A stretch of 64,000 nt of DNA from Charina bottae (taxonomy: Eukaryota > Chordata > Lepidosauria > Squamata > Charinaidae): NCBI GenBank assembly GCA_023362775.1, contig JALMGJ010000014.1, forward strand, positions 2,440,001 through 2,504,000. Direction: 5' to 3'. Position numbers and translations under genes: made by a program. The notes under the pieces are model-generated. The model was given only the letters and a program-made list of their open reading frames with translations. It searched no databases and was not told the origin of the DNA. This document shows, in pieces, positions 43,927 through 54,854 of the stretch; positions within the stretch are counted from its first letter, which is position 1; each line of letters opens with the position of its first letter.

Positions 43927-44013
43927 TTCCAGAACACGGCCACACAGCCCGGAAGACCCACAACAGCCATCGAACTCCGGCCGTGAAAGCCTTCGACAAT
44001 ACAATAAAGTACT

Positions 44014-44573
44014 GTTGTTAATTGCTAAGAATATAGATGTTTATGCTAAATTTGGGGATATTTTTGATGTTAAGATCTGATGGCAAGCATTTGCTCTATT
44101 CTGGTTTTTGCAGCTAGGGGCATTTTGGTGGCTGTTGGGTTTGGGGGGGTGGAGTGTTGTTGTTGCTGCTACTCTGGCATGTGTGCATGTCTTCCTCTTG
44201 AAAAGTTGTATTTTGCAATTCATCTCACTAGGATTTGCTGCTGGCCTTGGATAACCGCAGCTTTCTTCCCTGTCCAGCTGATGCTTGAATATCTTAGGAG
44301 GCAGCCTTTAACAGTAAAGAGCACACTGAATGGCTTGTTGTTCCCCACCCGCTTAAGATTCTGCCCTTTTTTTTTCAATCCCCACGGTCGGTCCTTCAAC
44401 TGTGTTAACCGGGTGCCACCTGGAGTTAACATGTTAATCACGTGTTTGAGCTTTGAAATCTTTATCTCTCAGCTCAAAACCTCACCAGCAAAAAATCATT
44501 CTTTCTAACTGACATAGCCAGAAGAAATTGAAAAACTTGTATTTGGAAAAATGTTCCCCACTCCCAGGAGATC
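44014..44573. other. No recognised gene
   Basis: A 142-codon + frame at 44080-44508 resembles no known protein and lacks supporting signals. Otherwise unique-looking. Confidence 0.4.
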
Positions 44574-44615
<42 letters not shown>

Positions 44616-44682
44616 TTATTATAAATCACAACTAACTCATTCATTCATTCATTCATTCATTCATTCATTCATTCATTCATTC
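44574..44682. repeat. (ATT)n and (ATTC)n microsatellites
   Basis: About 13 ATT units at 44574-44613 and about 12 ATTC units at 44636-44682. Confidence 0.95.
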
Positions 44683-44748
44683 AAATTTTGCCACTGCCCA
44701 TCTCCCCCCTTTTTGAATCTGCGCAGATACATATACAGTATGCAACCT

Positions 44749-45109
44749 TCAGGATGCATAAGGTAAAGGTAAAGGTTCCCCCCGCACATTTGTGCAGTCA
44801 TGTCCGACTCTAGGGGCCGGTGCTCATCTCCGTTTGTTAGCCGAAGAGCCAGCGCTGTCCGAAGATGCTTCCATGGTCATGTGGCCGCATGACGCACGCG
44901 GAACGCTGTTACCTTCCCACCGAAGTGGTACCTATTCATCTACTTGCATTTGCATGCTTTCGAATTGCTAGGTTGGCAAGAGCTGGGGCTGGTGTGGGAG
45001 CTCACTCCGCACGCAGGGCTAGGGATTCGAACCTCCGAACTTGCCATCTTCCAATCGACAAGCCTGGCGTCTTACCCACTGAGCCACCACGCCCCCTATC
45101 AGCACGCAT
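44749..45109 (-). mobile_element. tRNA-derived SINE, copy 4, antisense
   Basis: Body at 44760-45098, with tail aaggtaaaggtaaaggttcc on the + strand. B box complement ggattcgaacc, A-box region complement actgagccaccacg. The TSD is tcaggatgcat (44749-44759) and tcagcacgcat (45099-45109), 9 of 11 matching. Confidence 0.88.
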
Positions 45110-45162
45110 TGTGATTCCTAAAAATAAAGCTTGCCTTCAAGAGCTTTCATGGACACGTCTGG

Positions 45163-45171
45163 GTTATTTAG

Positions 45172-45210
<39 letters not shown>

Positions 45211-45213
45211 TTT
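45163..45213. repeat. (TTTA)n microsatellite
   Basis: About 12 units. Confidence 0.95.
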
Positions 45214-45364
45214 CATGATCTTTGCATATTGTCCCAATTGGTACTGATCCTTAGCAACAGTATGTAACCTGGAGACACTTTGGAGTCGAGAAGCATCTAA
45301 ATCTAGTAAAATAAATAAATACAGTTTGCCATTTTGCTTTTTATGGGATGTTTTCAACTTCCTA

Positions 45365-45600
45365 TTTTAATCTTCCGGAAAAACTTGAAGACCTGGTTCT
45401 GCCGCCTGGCTTGGGACGGGAATGCCAATAGTTCCTCTTGGGAGTGGCTGGTGCCATGAAACCCGCCTTATTATGAACATATTTCTATTTGGGTTTTATA
45501 TGTAATTTATCGTTGTTGTAATTTTATATTTTTAACTTGTCTGTTCTGAACCGCCCAGAGTTCCCTGGTTGGAGGAGATGGGCGGTGATACAAATTTAAA
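45365..45600 (+). mobile_element. L2-type LINE 3' end with ORF tail
   Basis: The start encodes RKNLKTWFCRLAWDG, the L2-type ORF C-terminus. The 3' UTR ends in the ccgcccagagttccctgg / gagatgggcggtgatac hairpin. 5'-truncated. Confidence 0.75.
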
Positions 45601-45609
45601 TCATCATCG

Positions 45610-45647
<38 letters not shown>

Positions 45648-45648
45648 T
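45600..45648. repeat. (ATC)n microsatellite at the LINE tail
   Basis: About 16 units, possibly the expanded LINE tail. Confidence 0.95.
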
Positions 45649-45659
45649 ATACCCCTCAA

Positions 45660-45740
45660 ACTTCCTGGGTGTCTCCAATTCAGCTATCGACTAGATCCAA
45701 CCTTGCTTAGCTTCTGACTTCATAGAAGGGTGGCCACTGG
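45660..45740 (-). mobile_element. 5S-rRNA-derived SINE fragment, antisense, copy 5
   Basis: gatccaaccttgcttagctt followed by ctgacttcatag mirrors the 5S C-box region. The tail part is missing. Confidence 0.45.
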
Positions 45741-45744
45741 CTGA

Positions 45745-47050
45745 CACGTGCTGATGTCTAATCCTCTGCCTCCTTCCTGCATATAAATCAACATTTTTGT
45801 ATCTTCCTGCAATTTTTTAAACTCCAGGAAGAGTTAGGATTAGGGGCAGAGGTTAAAACTGTATGTTTCCCATTAAGGTAGCTCCCAGTAACATGACTGA
45901 AAAAAAGGAAAAAGCCGTGTTAAATGCAGTATTATTTACAGCTTGCATTTCTAGTGCCACACATGTTCACACACACGCGCAGAAAGAGACCTTGGAAGAA
46001 GGTGGATCTGGTGGGGATGTGTGTTTTGGCCAGTGAAGGAACAGATGGAGGAGAAGACATCATTCTCTGCACTTGGGCAGGGAAAGATTTGAGAAGTACA
46101 GATCTGGAGGGACCTGACTTTTCCAAAGCTTGAGAAATGCTGCTTCAAAATCTGTTTCTCAAAGAATTTCTTCCCCCTGCAAAAGAGGCTTTTATCGCTT
46201 TCCTTAGTCTCAAGGTGCTTTGAGAATTCAATCTGAATTTCTTGTGGTGGTCTTCTGAGCTTCCTATATTGTTGGACAGGTGGTAGTGCCAGCCCTGATG
46301 ATGTCTGTTTTACATCTCTCCATCACTCTGATGGATCCCTGCCAATATTTCCCATGCTAAAAGAAGCAGCCTACTTGGCGAATACCCCAAAGGGCATCTT
46401 CCCCTGAGTTTTAATTGAAGCATGGCGGGAAAAGGGTTGCCTATTGAAAGACGGGAGATTTGTACAGACCTCTTGACCACTTGGTCACAAAGTATGTTGG
46501 AGGTCCCTCTCTCCTCCCTGTTTCTCTTTTCTTCACCTTGAAAAGAAATTTCAAAATCAAACTTGGCTTGATTAAATTAAGATAGGAACAAATGCAGAGG
46601 AGTTTCCCTGTATAACACTACAGTAGTGTCATCAGCTATTTGTATCCCGAGAATTGCCCGTTCCTGGCTGACACTAATTCGGAGGAAACGGGGTCCTGGC
46701 TGGACAGAACGTTGACCAGGGAAATTTATGATGGGTGGGTAGAAAGAAGAGAGTTGCTAGGAATGAATATACGAAGTTGCAGAAAGACTGGTTTAGGGGT
46801 TAGCATATTGTATCTGTTTGGGGGTAAACATATATTGCAATCTTTTTTATGGTTTCTAGTTTTAATATTTAATTCTGAATACACCTGCATAGTCCTATTT
46901 ATTCCTATTTATTCATACATTTAAAGTTCCAGGAAAATGGGGAAAATGTTTTTTCTTGAATCTCTCTTATGTAATCTTTCTTTCAGAACATGCAATTTTT
47001 TTAAAAAATTAAAAACTTGAACCTGTTCAGCAGTGTATTTCTGTGTGAAC
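45745..47050. other. No recognised feature
   Basis: About 1.3 kb of unique-looking sequence. Frames up to 94 codons have no known similarity. Confidence 0.4.
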
Positions 47051-47613
47051 ACTGTTAGTAATTTGTTTGTTGTTTATTCGTTCAGTCGCTTCCGACTCTT
47101 CATGACTTCATGGACCAGCCCACGCCAGAGCTTCCTGTCGGCCGTCGCCACCCCCAGCTCCCCCACGGTCGAGGGTTGAGTCCGTCACCTCCAGAATATC
47201 ATCCATCCATCTTGCCCTTGGTCGGCCCCTCTTCCTTTTGCCTTCCACTTTCCCTAGCATCAGCTTCTTCTCCAGGGTATCCTGTCTTCTCATTATGTGG
47301 CCAAAGTACTTCAGTTTTGCCTTTAATATCATTCCCTCAAGTGAGGAGTCTGGCTTTATTTCCTGGAGTATGGACTGGTTTGATCTTCTTGCAGTCCAAG
47401 GCACTCTCAGAATTTTTCTCCAGCACCACAGTTCAAAAGAATTTATCTTCGCTCCGCCTTCTTTATGGTCCAGCTCTCGCAGCCATAGGTTACTACGGGG
47501 AGTACCATTGCTTTGACTATGCGGATCTTTGTTGTTGGTGTGATTTCTCTGCTCTTAACTATTTTATCAAGATTTGTCATTGCTGTTTAATGTTTAACAT
47601 TACTGTTAGTAAT
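47051..47613 (-). mobile_element. BovB-type LINE 3' end, antisense, with 12-bp TSD
   Basis: The insert is 47063-47601. The - strand reads VPWTARRSNQSILQEIKPDS, SLEGMILKAKLKYFGHIMRR, LMLGKVEGKRKRGRPRARW, MDDILEVTDS and ends gaagcgactgaacgaataaa before the tail. The perfect 12-bp TSD actgttagtaat lies at 47051-47062 and 47602-47613. It is 5'-truncated and has a frameshift near 47440. Its 3' end (gagtcggaagcgactgaac on the - strand) resembles the SINE 3' segment gagtcggacacgactgc, supporting a partner relation. Confidence 0.92.
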
Positions 47614-47693
47614 ACCTAAATGTTATTTAAATACAACGGGCAGATGGGCTACCTTCCCTTTCTTTGGTGAGTTCCAAAGGAGTTAACCAACAT

Positions 47694-47719
47694 AAACAAA
47701 CAAACAAACAAACAAACAA
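47694..47719. repeat. (AAAC)n microsatellite
   Basis: About 6 units. Confidence 0.9.
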
Positions 47720-48274
47720 TGTTCTTAAATAAATCAAAATGCTCTCAGGGCAAAAAAATTCCATCTGTTTATTTTACTTGCTTCTTTTTGGCAGGCTGCA
47801 AAAATACCCTTTTGGCCATAAATCATCTTTCTTTGATCTGCCTCCTAAGAACCTACCTATCATCTTTTCTTTCCAGCTTTTTCAGAGATACAAGTGAAAT
47901 AAATAGATTAATTTTTCTTCTCTCTTTCCGTCTTTTGCCCAGGGAATATTTTTGATGCATTTAAAGTCCATCTGTACTGGTGCTCGCACACACACACACA
48001 CATTTGCCCTTTCCCACAGAAGTCTTTTTGCACAAAGTTAAGCTCCAAAGTCAAAAGATTTCTAACACTTCTAATGAGGGAAGAAAAAGTTTTTGCAAGG
48101 ACTTTGTGCCAAGCCTAAGGAGATATATGGAGGAAAATAGGGAGGATGGAGTGAATTATTGCTCTCCAAACATCATATTTATTTTCTCAGCTACACTTAG
48201 CTCTTAGAAATGTTGCCTCAAAGGCTCAGTTTGTGGCGGTTAGTCCAACAGAGAAAGATTGCATGAAGCTATTG
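47720..48274. other. No recognised gene
   Basis: Contains a (CA)n run at 47986-48002; otherwise unique-looking. Confidence 0.4.
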
Positions 48275-48352
48275 TGGAATTCTTGGTGCTCTCTGAGCTT
48301 GGTTGTTTGCTTGCAGACATTACATTATCCAACTAGGTAACATCATCAGTGT
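48275..48352 (-). mobile_element. PLE-C fragment with broken ribozyme
   Basis: Reverse complement of the PLE-C 3' end (tggaattcttggtgctctct, gcttggttgtttgcttgcag). On the - strand CTGATGA is complete (complement of 48343-48349) and stem II is partly kept, but the GAAA box reads GTAA, so cleavage is not expected. No TSD was found. Confidence 0.75.
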
Positions 48353-48404
48353 GACATTTCCTGCATTGTCTAAATGCATCTCTTGGGGAAATGGTCAACT
48401 GTTC

Positions 48405-48565
48405 TGGTTCTTACTTGTTAAAGACTCAAAGAGGACCTGCCTTGTGTGCAGGACTTCCATATTTGATCTCTAAGATCTCCTCTTAATTCTGGGAAAGACT
48501 TCTGCCTGAAATCCCAGAGAGCCACTGTTGGTCATGTCCACCTTGTTCATGGAATTATATGGGAA
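48405..48565 (+). mobile_element. Old tRNA-derived SINE fragment, copy 2
   Basis: gggaaagacttctgcctgaa followed by atcccagagagccactgttg and a trailing ggtcatgtccacc follows the order of the old reptilian SINE core. Confidence 0.6.
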
Positions 48566-50445
48566 GACTGGAGGAAATCTTCCAGGTAACCAATTTTGTG
48601 CTTCTTCCACCATGTTTTCTTCTCACCTTCCTCACAAGTAATAGTTCCTCAGGGAGGAAAAGACCCAATGGCTGCATTATGTCATTAGACTGCCAGCACT
48701 ACAAGTCATTCAACCGTAAGCCTGATATACAGTATGCCTTCAGAAAACAGTCAAGAACCTGGATGTTGAGGACAACTTTTAGCACTAGCTGATTCTACTT
48801 GTTCTGTGTTGTTATGATTGCTCAGCATGCTAATATCTCCTGTTCTGCTGTTGGATCTCTCTCTGGATTTTGTTATGTATTTGATTATATGCTTTTTTTT
48901 ATTCATAATATCAAGTCATCTTAAAGGGCAGCAGAACTTACTTTATATAAATAAAACAATAGCTTAAATAACATGGCTGGAAATGTTTCAAAAATGATTG
49001 GGACAAAGTGCTTTCGACGTCATGAGGCCATACCACCTTCCTGTTATTCATTTAAAGAAGGTCACATTTTCCCCCAAACATGAGTCTGGAAAAAAATATG
49101 TTGCTGCTTTAAGAAAGACACTCATTAATGTAAACAGAACTCCTAAAGCAGTGGCATTTTTTTTCCAGGTTTGCATGGAAGCCTGAAAGAAAATGAGATG
49201 TGTTAATGAGTAACAGAGAAGTACTGTGTTCATGTGAGGTATGAAGCATTCCTTCTCTTTTGATATATCATAGGTTATCCCACATGCACAAGAGATAAGG
49301 ATACCCGTGTTCACCCCTATACATAAAAAGGAGATTTGTGGCAAAGTAATTGGAAAACTGCCCTGTAAGAGAAGTGTTTTATCGGGTGCAATACTTAAGT
49401 CCTGTTCTCCGTACAGACAGGTTGTTTGGCTAAATGCTTTGGTGTCAGAGAGAGAGACCCCTTGGAGTTACGTAGATGTCGCCACTCCTGGGGTTTTGAT
49501 TCTATAGTAGGCGTGTGGTGTCCCATGGTGAGCTATCCCACCAGAATCAAGACTCTTATATAGAAGACTTGTTTTACTTGTAGTATTTTTGCTATTTTGT
49601 AGTATATATAATTACATTTTACCCCCCGTAGACAGCCTTGGTAGCTTCAAATGGGAATGGAATTGATCGCTGAGTTGCCTTTTTGATTGCATCTCAGTGT
49701 TCTCTGCAGTCTTGGGGTGGGGTGAGTCAGCAGCGCTTTCTCATCATTTCCACCATAGGGGCTTCCTTGAAACAAGGACCAGCACAGTCTCATAGGGCTC
49801 TTTCTTAGCAGAAAGTGCCAAAGGTCTCATTAAAAGGACAACAGGGGACTTGCTCTGCTGGAACAACTTGTGTAATGTATGTGTAAGTCTGTCTGTTTGG
49901 CTTGGGGGAGGAGGGATATAAAAAATGGATAGCAATGAAAGACAAGTTTAAGGTACTAGTAGAGGGGGCATGTAATGTATAACTAAGGGCAGCTTTTTTA
50001 AATAGCATCAGACAGGATTTATTCATGGGGCCGCCATCATCCTGGCAATTATCATTACCGGCATATTTATAGCAGTTAAATATTCAACGCAGGGTTGAGT
50101 TTTTATAGCTCTTTAAGAGGGGAGCATTTAGCACACAGAAAGCATTGCCTCCTGATCTAACTTAATCTTTGGATACTTGATGGATCTCTTATATCCTACC
50201 TGGATTCCGGGAATCTCTTCTGGTCATCTCCTTAATGTGCAGCTGGAAGTCTAACGGCCTTGTCCACCCCTTGAAAGCCATTCCCTCCCCAACTTGACCA
50301 CAAACTATAATTTTTTAAATGAGAACAAAAGGAATCTATGGAGGACTCCCATATTATTGTAAACCTTGTCCTTGCCCACCCACATTTTGAGTATGGCCCC
50401 TGATTTGCCATTTCCAATGCAAGGGAGGCCACTCCCAGGCCTGGA
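48566..50445. other. No recognised feature
   Basis: About 1.9 kb of unique-looking sequence; frames up to 98 codons are without similarity. Confidence 0.4.
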
Positions 50446-50526
50446 CACTTTTTCAGATGTTGAATTCCAACTCCCCTAAGCTTAGCAGCATATGGAATCA
50501 TGATGGGAATTGTACTCCAGTAGCAT
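50446..50526. mobile_element. hAT family 2 scrap
   Basis: cagatgttgaattccaactc and catgatgggaattgtactcc match the MITE interior in order; the ends are lost. Confidence 0.4.
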
Positions 50527-50735
50527 CCAGAGTGTCTAATACTGGGAAAGGTGGAAGGAAAGAGAAGAAGAGGAGGACAGCAGCAAGGTAGATGGACTCA
50601 ATTACAGTGGTGATGGGGCACCGTTGGAAGGCCTGAAGGACCAGGTTAGGGATAGATCATCATGGAGAAAATCTATGTGGTCGCTAGGAATTGAAAACAA
50701 CTTGATGGAACATAATCAATGAATCAATCCACATC
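50527..50735 (+). mobile_element. RTE-like LINE 3' end, copy 3
   Basis: ctgggaaaggtggaaggaaa, caattacagtggtgatgggg and gaaggcctgaaggaccaggt match 39029-39230 in order. It runs into a short aatcaatgaatcaatc tail. Confidence 0.7.
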
Positions 50736-51076
50736 CAGAAGGCTTCATGTAACCCATCCCTGATTTAAGACACAGACTTCACAAGGTGTGGTTTGGGTAA
50801 GGAATTGCTGAGGGGAGTGTATTAGTATTCCAGAACGGGTACTGAGGCCTGAAATGTAAAAAATCCGTGACTACATTTTGGTGCAATTTTCTTGAAAAAT
50901 CAACTCTTAAGTGGTTGGGTTGGATTGGAACCAAAGCATGATGTAGCTTTGTCAAACCCTTTCCCTCTTTCAAGGTGTCCCAAATCCAAACCAAACCTGG
51001 AGCTGTGGTTAGCTGCAGAGGGAATTGTGATGGATGCACAGTAACACATTCTTAATATCCCATGTCCTTTTGTAAG
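50736..51076. other. No recognised feature
   Basis: Unique-looking sequence. Confidence 0.4.
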
Positions 51077-51182
51077 CAAAAATAAGTCCTGTGGAGTCCT
51101 CGGTGCTCTCTGAGCCTTGTTGTTTTCTTGCAGACGTTTCATTGCCAGGCTAGGCAGCATCTTCAGCGCCAAAAATAAGTCC
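51077..51182 (-). mobile_element. PLE-C minimal insertion (80 bp) with 13-bp TSD
   Basis: The insert is 51090-51169, only the 3' end of PLE-C on the - strand. It starts 3 nt upstream of CTGAAGA (complement of 51160-51166), keeps stem II (ttgcc/ggcag region), GAAA (complement of 51137-51140) and the canonical C-GUC, and ends ggactccaca. The 5' strand of stem I is lost, so it could not fold alone. The perfect 13-bp TSD caaaaataagtcc lies at 51077-51089 and 51170-51182. Confidence 0.92.
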
Positions 51183-51931
51183 CTCAAACACCAAGTCTGT
51201 CTTCCAGAATCGGCCCTTTTAAAATATTCTTTTCCTGGTGGTGTGTTAAAGTAGCCACCTGATTTTCCTTAACTTTGCATTGTGTGTCGGCTATCATAGC
51301 TTGTTCATGAGGAGGAGTAAGTAGCTCAAGGTCTTAATATGCTTTTTGAATTACATTCTCTAACACGAGTTCTGAACTTTCACAGGAAGCTTAAATCAAA
51401 GGATCAGAATAGGGGCACAGAGTTAAGTGCATCCTCCCCTTGAGCCATGATCCAAGTCCAACATGACCCTTCCAGAAGTGGTCTTTCAAAAAGAAAATGG
51501 CACTTCAAGGTCCCAGACACAGGAGAAGCAGCTATTGGAAGCTCTGAATGCCAGCAGAGGCCGTGGTGGTGTTTCCAGTCGTGCCTCATTCAACAGTTTT
51601 GTTCCTCAGGGTTTATTTTCTGCGAGATTCCAAGAATCAGGTGTGAGAAGAGAATCAGCAATGCATGTAGGATCAGAAGAAATAATCTCTTTCAAGCTAG
51701 CAGATTTTACCTCTATTTTCACCTCCTCTCGTAGTGCTAAGCGAACAACTGTGTGCCACCGTTGTGCCTTTTCCGTTCTCTGGTGGAATCATGACAATAA
51801 GGAAGTATTTTCATTCCTAGGAACTCCTGGAGAAGTGAGATAGCGCCAACTTCTGTCTCACCTCTGATGAGTTCATTTCAGGCAAAGGATGATTTGAAGA
51901 AATGCCACCATAGCTAAAGGGTTCTTTTTTC
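51183..51931. other. No recognised gene
   Basis: A 126-codon + frame at 51463-51843 resembles no known protein. No other signal. Confidence 0.4.
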
Positions 51932-52160
51932 TCGTCCTCGACTTATGACCATTTGTTTGCCCAACGTTTCAGGTTACAACGGTGCTGAATGAATGGGGTT
52001 ATGACTGGTCCTCAGAGTTACAGCTGTCCCAGCACCGTCGTGTTCACGTGATCGTAATCTGGGCGCTTGGCAACCTGTTCGCACTTATGATTGGTTGCCA
52101 AGCAACCCGCAATCACGTGATTGCCATTCCCTGCCGGCTTCCCCAGAAAGTCAATGGACA
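51932..52160 (-). mobile_element. Tc1/mariner-like MITE fragment
   Basis: cgtcctcgacttatgaccat, acggtgctgaatgaatgggg, ttatgactggtcctcagagt and caatcacgtgattgcc match the copy at 31866-32238. The right end is missing and the left TIR is degraded. Confidence 0.65.
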
Positions 52161-52164
52161 AAGA

Positions 52165-53035
52165 AACACCTGTTGCTTTGTCCCATTGGAGGGCCAGGAG
52201 GAAGAGGAAGGTCACGGACAGTTTATGGTGGAAACTCTTTATAACCCACTTCTCTAGATTATTCTGGATTTCTCTCCATGCTCATTTACCAAATCTCAGC
52301 TGTGAGAAAGTTATAGTTCCTGTTGCAATTCATCAAAATCAAATAGGCAGGTTGGGTGTTTTCCTCTGAATGTTGGCATGTAGATTTTTTTGGTTTTCTT
52401 TGCTTTTTTGGGAAGAAGGAGAGGAGAGGTAGTGGTAAGAGGATAAATGCATAGCGGTGCACTTCATAGACTCATAATTAACATATCTCCACAGTTTCTT
52501 TCTTGAAAACTATGGTAATCACTCTTCACATAGAAGCTTTTGAACGGATTCCTGGAGGAAGCTTCTAGTGATTGCTCTTAGCCATATACAGTATATCAGA
52601 ATAAGCTAAAGCACACTTTGCTTCCAGGATGAGGAGCTTTGAGTTGCTAGTTTGACTCTGTTTATTAAGACCATTCACTGATCCCAAACAGGAAGGGAAC
52701 ATGAACACACTTACTGTTTGGATAGAAACTTTGCTGGAACATCCATAATGTCCTTTGCTCTGCAATGTTCCTTTGCCTTCCTGGGTTTTGGCTTAACTTG
52801 CACTACTTCTTTGACTCAGACTTGGCACATTACTACTTATGTTTGGCTGCCTGTCATGAAAAGCTCTATATGACCCCTTGTTTGGTTATATGTTTGCTAC
52901 CCAACTGAATTCCTGCCTTAGTTCCGAATACAACCCAACAGCTCAACCTTTAATGCCATGAGATTTAAATGGAAGCTCCATGGACAGTCATAGACTTCCT
53001 CTTTGGGGATGAAGACCAAGAATCATCTTTGTGTC
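52165..53035. other. No recognised feature
   Basis: Unique-looking sequence. Confidence 0.4.
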
Positions 53036-53039
53036 TCAC

Positions 53040-53480
53040 TTAAGAGGTATCTCTCTGGCCAGAATTGTGAATAGAGATGCTGGTGAGGATTCTTAAGTTC
53101 TTAGTGTTAAGAAAAGTTGGAACAAATTTTCTGGGAATTTCATGAGTTTTTGGTATATATGCAGGACAATTGGCCAACACAGAGACCAAGTCTTGGGCTT
53201 CTTCAAGTACTTAAATGTGCTGTCATATCCCATCTTCAGTCATTGGACAAAGTATAGCCAGTTTCTCAATTTCTCCGTCTTTTTCAATTCCTTAAATACT
53301 GGCCCTTCTCTGAACCTGTCCCGGTTTCTCTGAATTCTTCTTAAACTGTGGTGCCTATATCTGGACACCATATCTGAGGTTAATTTGACCACACAAAATA
53401 GAGTGGAATGGCTACTTCCATGATATGGAAGGTATGCTTGAGCTAAATTATTTCTGTTTTTCTTGAAGTCACATCACACA
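53040..53480 (-). mobile_element. Decayed CR1-type LINE fragment, antisense
   Basis: cttctctgaacctgtcccgg, cttcttaaactgtggtgcct, atctggacaccatatctgag, then aatagagtgg, is the complement of the CR1 ORF2 C-terminal region (VRP.LEYCVQFW-type phrase and downstream). No frame survives. Confidence 0.55.
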
Positions 53481-53484
53481 CAGT

Positions 53485-54650
53485 ATGTATGGATTTTCCT
53501 GAAGTTTGTTCTCCAAAGAGAATAATGAGAATTCTGGGTTTCAGCCAAGTTTTCTCCACTCATATTTACAAAGTAGATGGTCACCATTACTTCACTGTGG
53601 ACTGTGCTCCATAAAGGTTGATGTGATGAGGAATTTTTTTGGTCTTAAAGAGGCCTCAAGAATCTGTTTTTGTTGCAAAAGGTTTATAAGATTCTTCTTG
53701 AGTAAGTAATCAGGAAAGAAAGAGTTTTGTTTTCTAGGAATTTACTGCAAAGATCAGAACCAGCAAAGCAAAAGACATAACCTGGTGTCCAGGAACACTT
53801 TCAGGCCACCAAAAAAAGAAAAGAAAAAAAGATCAGAATTAGCACACACTTCTGCCACACTTGTGAGAGAAGCTACATTGCTCTGGGTTAGCTTCTGCCA
53901 CAATGAATTAACAAGTTTCCCACCAGGGTCTCTAAGATTTCATAAAGGCGCTACAAGATAACTTGGGAGAAAGCTTTTCTTAATACAACAAAGCAAATGG
54001 CATTAAAATTCAGTAGTATCAATACGTCCTGGAGCAGTCACATCCCCCATGAGAAAGCAAAGCTTGCTTTTAAAAATGTCTCAACATGCCACCAACATTC
54101 TTTCTTGGTGCGATGCAAGGCCTCTTCCCTTTGTCTTTTGCCATTAAGTATTTATTTTCAGGCACAGGAAAAGAGGATGAAGCATCTTCTCCCTGTTTTC
54201 TCTAACTGGGGAGGGATTGTCTTGTGATGGGTGCAGCTACAAAGGCCCTGGGCCCTCTGAAACTGCTAAAGATCCCTGCAGAGCAAACTAAGAGCAGGGA
54301 TGGGCAGTCAATGTCTCTTGGGCCACCACCTCCTGATCTGTGGCCACCCCAGCCATCAGGCTTCACAGGACAAAAGATCTTTGAGACAAACTCAACAATC
54401 CATGTTGTTTTCTTAACAACCATAGAGAAGGGGCTCACATTGTCTGCTTGTGGGATGTCTTTAACAACAAAAACCTGTGTTAAGTCTCAGAACATTTTCA
54501 AGAGGCCACGCCTCCTAAAACCATCTCCAAAGGGCATCCCCTTCTGAATATTACTTTTGATCTTAGCTACATCTTTTCCTTCTCAAAGAGGCTCCTTAGC
54601 AAGGTCCAGTCCCTAATGGAATCCTAAGTCATTATTGTTAGTAACAGCAG
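53485..54650. other. No recognised feature
   Basis: Unique-looking, with an A/G-rich patch at 53808-53832. A 107-codon frame at 54224-54547 has no known similarity. Confidence 0.4.
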
Positions 54651-54654
54651 TAGT

Positions 54655-54850
54655 AATCGTATTATTGATTACATTTATCTCCTTTCCTCGAGGGACTCAA
54701 GCTGGCTTCCTTGAGTAAGTGGGGGAGTCACTCCTCATTTTATCCCAGCAACAGTAACCTTGTAAGATAGGCTGGGCTAAGAACTAGCCATTATTGTCGG
54801 TCTCAGTCCAACCCCTTAAACATTCCTCTGTCCTGGAGCTGAGAGTCAAC
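54655..54850 (-). mobile_element. Old CORE/MIR-like SINE fragment, antisense
   Basis: cctcattttatcccagcaac then ccttgtaagataggctgggc is the typical 3' part of an old amniote SINE/LINE-tail family, preceded by tttatctcctttcctcgagg. Diverged. Confidence 0.4.
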
Positions 54851-54854
54851 CTTG

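Larger units (their letters stand above)
43720..44013. mobile_element. PLE-B inverted dimer (270 bp) with 12-bp TSD
   Basis: The insert is 43732-44001. The antisense left arm (43732-43850) starts tggctgttgtggg (short terminus); the sense right arm (43851-44001) runs past the matching cacaacagcca and adds a 32-nt terminus (43970-44001). The arms meet without spacer at aaaatcgatttt. The TSD caataaagtact lies at 43720-43731 and 44002-44013. Both arms hold a hammerhead-like core. Confidence 0.93.

Noticed and set aside
44080..44508. 142-codon + frame
   Set aside because: No domain, no homology recognised, low-complexity start; probably chance.
39232..45213. CRISPR-like regular repeats
   Set aside because: The regular repeats are simple microsatellites with no spacers, and the sequence is vertebrate.
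47110..47619. 169-codon + frame over the BovB copy
   Set aside because: It is antisense to the real BovB coding strand.
51463..51843. 126-codon + frame
   Set aside because: No domain or neighbouring gene signal was found; not credible without transcript evidence.
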